A DNA stretch of 64,000 nt from Thermus thermophilus. GTDB lineage: Bacteria; Deinococcota; Deinococci; Deinococcales; Thermaceae. The stretch spans positions 62,001-126,000 of the forward strand of contig NZ_AP025158.1 in NCBI RefSeq assembly GCF_019974155.1, given 5' to 3'. The position numbers and the translations under genes are program-made. Under the pieces are notes generated by a model. The model did no database searches. It was not told where the DNA came from and worked only from the letters and a program-made list of their open reading frames with translations. Below, one piece after another: positions 61,417 to 64,000 of the stretch. Position 1 is the stretch's first letter. The number at the start of each line of letters is the position of its first letter.

Positions 61417-63643
61417 GGAGGCTTATTGTAAAGGCCGCCACCCGGGGGCCGGAAAGCTCCAGAAGGAGCCTTTCCACCTGGGGAAGCTCCTCCAGCATCC
61501 GGGAGGCCCGGAGGACGAGCTCCTTGTAGGCCGGAAGCCCCTCCACCCGTCCCGCGAGGGGGCGGAGGAGCTCCTCCGCGTCCTTGGCGGTGAGGGGGGA
61601 GAGGCGCTGTTCCAGCACCTGGTCCCCCAGGGGGGTGGGCAGGACCAGGGCCAGGACGGGCCCGAAAAGGGGGTGGGGCTCGGCCAAAAGGCGGAGCCGA
61701 AGCCCCTCCCCCTCGCCCAGGGAGAGGCCAAAAGCGCGCAGCAAGGCTTCCCCTTCCTCCCGGGAGAGGACGCGCTTCCCCTCCACGAGCTTTCTCGCCT
61801 CCTCCAGGCGGAGGTCCTGGAAGTCGGGGAAGAAGAGGGGCTCCTCCCGCCACCGCCTGTAGCCCCAGGCCCGGGCGAGGGCGATGGCCGCGGACTCGGG
61901 GAAGCGGTAGACGGGGACGGAGCCCAGGACCCGGGCCCGCCCCGAGGAAAGCCCCATGAGGCAGGCCAGGTAGGTCTTCCCTCCCCGCACCTCCCGCAAA
62001 AGCCCCAGCACCTCCTCCTCCGGGGCGAAGCCCATGGGCACGAAGAGGAGGAAGACGCTCCCTGCGTCGCTCGCCTCCGCCTCGGCGAGGGCCCGGCGGA
62101 AGGCCTCGAGGTCGGCCGTGGAGCCCAGGTCCACGTATTCCACCTCCATCCCCCCTTCCTTCAGGGCCTCGAGGGCCAGGTTGGAGGGGCCGGAGGCGTT
62201 GGAGATGAGGCGCACCCGACCGTTCTCCGGCAACGGGCCCTGGGCCAAGAGGAGGGCGACGTCAAAGGCCTCCTCCAGGCTGTTCGCCCGCACCACCCCC
62301 GCCTGGGCGAAGAGGGCCCGCACCAGGGGGTCGCGGGAGGGGTGGACCGCCAGGATGGGCTTCCGCTTGCCGATCCTGCGGGCGAGGCGGGAGAAGCGCC
62401 GGGGGTTGCCGAAGTGCTCCAGGTAAAGGAGGATGACCCGGGTCCGCTCGTCCTCCTCCCAGAACTGGAGGAGGTCGTTGGAGGAGATGTCCGCCTTGGC
62501 CCCAAGGGAGACGAAGCTCGCCACGCCGAGCCCCATCTCCTCGGCGAAGGCCAACACCGCCCGGCCCAGGGTGCCGGACTGGCTGGAGATGGCCAGGACC
62601 CCCTCTTTGGGCAGGGGGGCGAGGCCCGCCGCCAGGCGCGCCCCGGGGTGGGTGTGAACGAGGCCTAGGGAGCCCGGGCCCAAAAGGCGCATCCCCAGGC
62701 GCCTCGCCTTGTCCGCCAGGGCCTGGGCCTCCCTGGGGGTGAAGCCCGTGGTGAGGACGATGGCCCCCCGCACCCCCCGGCGCCCCGCGGCCTCGAGGGC
62801 CTCCGGGACCCGCTCCTTGGGCACGGCCACCACCACGAGGTCCACGGGCCCGGGGACGCTCTCCAGGCTGGGGTAGGCGAGGAGGGGCCCCACGGTCCCC
62901 CCCTCCCTCCCGATGGCCTCGTTCACCGGGAAGACCGGCCCCTGGAAGCGGCCGAAGATGAGGTTTTCCAGGACCCGGTAGCCGATGCTCTCCGGGTCGC
63001 GGCTCGCCCCCACCACCGCCACCCCCCGGGGGAAGAAGAAGGGGTGGAGGCTGGCGATGGTGGAGACCTTCTCCCGCCACTCAAAGCGCCGGGCCGTCTC
63101 CTCCTCCATGAGGATCTCAAACTCCACCTCCACCTCCCCGCCCTCCCGGTGGGCCCGGACGCGGAAGCCGCTTTCCTGGAAGACGCTGAGCATCTGCTTG
63201 TTCTCCGCCAGGACGAAGGCCTGGAAGCGGCGCACCCCGCGCTTGGCGGCGATGAGGGCGAGCCTTTCCAGAAGGAGGGTGCCGAGGCCCTTCCCCTGGA
63301 AGGCGTCGTCCACCAGGAAGGCCACCTCGGCAGTGTCCTCCCCCTTGAGCCGGACGTACTCCCCGGTGGCCACGATCCTGGGGGGCTCCCCCAGGAGGAC
63401 CACCAGGGTCACCTTCTCCTCCTCGGGCTTGGCCGAGAGGAGGAGCTCGGCCGCCTTCTCCGGGGAGATGGGGGAGAAGAAGCGCAGGCGCAAGGAGGTG
63501 GGGGAAAGGCGCCTCAGGAACTCCACGAAAAGGGGAAGGTCCTTTTTGGAGGCCCTGCGGAGGAGGGCGGTGCGCCCGTCCTTGAGGAGGACGGGGCCCT
63601 CCTCGAGGCCGTGCTGGGGGGTGGGGGGCGGGACGTAGCCCAT
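61406..63643 (-). CDS. GNAT acetyltransferase - acyl-CoA synthetase (NDP-forming-like) fusion (745 aa)
   Basis: Residues about 15-165 form a GNAT domain (VDDAFQGKGLGTLLLERLALIA binds acetyl-CoA). About 190-300 is a CoA-binding Rossmann domain (FFPRGVAVVGASRDPESIGY), and 310-600 a succinyl-CoA-ligase-like region (AISSQSGTLGRAVLAFAEEMG). The C-terminal ATP-grasp is short: it begins LSREEGEALLRAFGLS, but most of the ATP-binding part is missing. Pat-type lysine acetyltransferases carry GNAT at the C-terminus; here it leads. A regulatory protein acetyltransferase is more likely than a synthetase. Confidence 0.82.
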   Translation of the reverse strand: MGYVPPPTPQHGLEEGPVLLKDGRTALLRRASKKDLPLFVEFLRRLSPTSLRLRFFSPISPEKAAELLLSAKPEEEKVTLVVLLGEPPRIVATGEYVRLKGEDTAEVAFLVDDAFQGKGLGTLLLERLALIAAKRGVRRFQAFVLAENKQMLSVFQESGFRVRAHREGGEVEVEFEILMEEETARRFEWREKVSTIASLHPFFFPRGVAVVGASRDPESIGYRVLENLIFGRFQGPVFPVNEAIGREGGTVGPLLAYPSLESVPGPVDLVVVAVPKERVPEALEAAGRRGVRGAIVLTTGFTPREAQALADKARRLGMRLLGPGSLGLVHTHPGARLAAGLAPLPKEGVLAISSQSGTLGRAVLAFAEEMGLGVASFVSLGAKADISSNDLLQFWEEDERTRVILLYLEHFGNPRRFSRLARRIGKRKPILAVHPSRDPLVRALFAQAGVVRANSLEEAFDVALLLAQGPLPENGRVRLISNASGPSNLALEALKEGGMEVEYVDLGSTADLEAFRRALAEAEASDAGSVFLLFVPMGFAPEEEVLGLLREVRGGKTYLACLMGLSSGRARVLGSVPVYRFPESAAIALARAWGYRRWREEPLFFPDFQDLRLEEARKLVEGKRVLSREEGEALLRAFGLSLGEGEGLRLRLLAEPHPLFGPVLALVLPTPLGDQVLEQRLSPLTAKDAEELLRPLAGRVEGLPAYKELVLRASRMLEELPQVERLLLELSGPRVAAFTISLRAD

Positions 63644-63647
63644 GCCC

Positions 63648-63989
63648 CTATTTTCCCCTAAAGGGCTCGTGCCCCCGCACCACCAGGAGCCGGACCCCGT
63701 GGGCCAAAAGGAGGGCCCGGTAGCGGAGGGCCCTTTCCAGGCCGGGGGGCTTGCCGTGGACGGACCTTCCCCTCTCCCCGGGGAAGAGGAAGTAGCCCTC
63801 GGGGAGGAGGACCAAAAGCCCCTCCCGGGCGCGGCGCGCCCCCCTAAGCGCCGCCTCTAGGAAGGCCTCCTCCGCCGCCTGGGTCAGGAGCACGTAGGTG
63901 CTCCCCCAGGGGGCCGGGGGCGGGAGGACGCCCAAGGCCAGGAGGAGAAGGGCCCAGGCCAAGAGAAAGCCGACCAGAGGGTGCCTCAT
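63648..63989 (-). CDS. Small membrane-anchored hypothetical protein (113 aa)
   Basis: I do not recognise a family. One N-terminal hydrophobic segment (VGFLLAWALLLLALGVLPPP) could be a signal anchor. The rest is Arg/Leu-rich with LLVLLPEGYFLFPGERGRSVHG and a C-terminal LLVVRGHEPF. It stops 4 bp before the GNAT fusion start, so the two may be co-transcribed. The start ATG at 63989 lies 12 bp from the window end, and no promoter can be judged. Confidence 0.55.
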   Translation of the reverse strand: MRHPLVGFLLAWALLLLALGVLPPPAPWGSTYVLLTQAAEEAFLEAALRGARRAREGLLVLLPEGYFLFPGERGRSVHGKPPGLERALRYRALLLAHGVRLLVVRGHEPFRGK

Positions 63990-64000
63990 ACCCCTTTCGG

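Overview
The window looks like chromosomal DNA of a Thermus thermophilus-type bacterium. GC is very high and GC-rich at third codon positions, genes are packed with 1-4 bp overlaps, several starts are leaderless or GTG, SSB carries two OB folds, and EF-Tu, GroES, BCKDH, 3-hydroxyisobutyrate dehydrogenase and the beta-CASP nuclease all look like Thermus proteins. I recall this gene order (bkd operon - lipBA - rpsF operon - tufB operon - pst - groESL) from T. thermophilus HB8/HB27, but this could not be checked here.

Layout. (1) 1-9205 is an insertion-sequence graveyard. An IS5/IS982-like element is split by an IS4-type element and abuts a frameshifting IS630 element, which abuts an IS256 element lacking its left tip. 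Then come a decapitated DCC-family gene, a membrane-anchored M23 peptidase, a 0.46-kb inverted-repeat cassette, transposase debris, an IS3 element split by a second IS256 copy, and the 3' end of a tnpB. (2) 9252-22426 is core metabolism: a queuosine-precursor transporter, an aldo/keto reductase, purA, a methyltransferase, a sugar nucleotidylyltransferase, birA, rlmH, then the branched-chain 2-oxoacid dehydrogenase operon (E1a, E1b, [hicB-hicA], E2, E3) facing azlCD. (3) 22448-29170 is an accessory island: an AbrB antitoxin with a 15-codon PIN stump, an IS, a DndC-like/NurA/HerA operon, and an IS630 copy. (4) 29173-34761 has 3-hydroxyisobutyrate dehydrogenase, DUF3054, lipA, lipB, an SDR, a second IS4 copy and an internally deleted lactate-oxidase-type gene. 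(5) 34733-40570 is translation: rplI-rpsR-ssb-rpsF, tRNA-Asn, and tRNA-Thr-Tyr-Gly-Thr-tufB-rpmG-secE-nusG-rplK-rplA. (6) 40641-63989 holds a beta-CASP nuclease, an FtsB-like protein, a Fur-family regulator, pepA, mnmA, pstSCAB, an MFS transporter, recF-dciA, a LysM-NlpC/P60 hydrolase, a nitroreductase, a HEPN/MNT pair, pilD, an M32 carboxypeptidase, groESL, a SpoU methyltransferase and a GNAT/acyl-CoA-synthetase fusion.

How it fits together. BCKDH, AzlCD and 3-hydroxyisobutyrate dehydrogenase form a valine/branched-chain oxoacid module, and LipA/LipB supply the lipoyl group of its E2. The most interesting accessory content is the three-gene DndC-like PP-loop enzyme - NurA nuclease - HerA translocase operon at 23999-27928. 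It lacks the other Dnd genes and is bounded by two unrelated insertion sequences. HerA/NurA relatives in T. thermophilus (TdtA/NurA) have been linked to DNA donation, so both a defence role and a DNA-transfer role are open.
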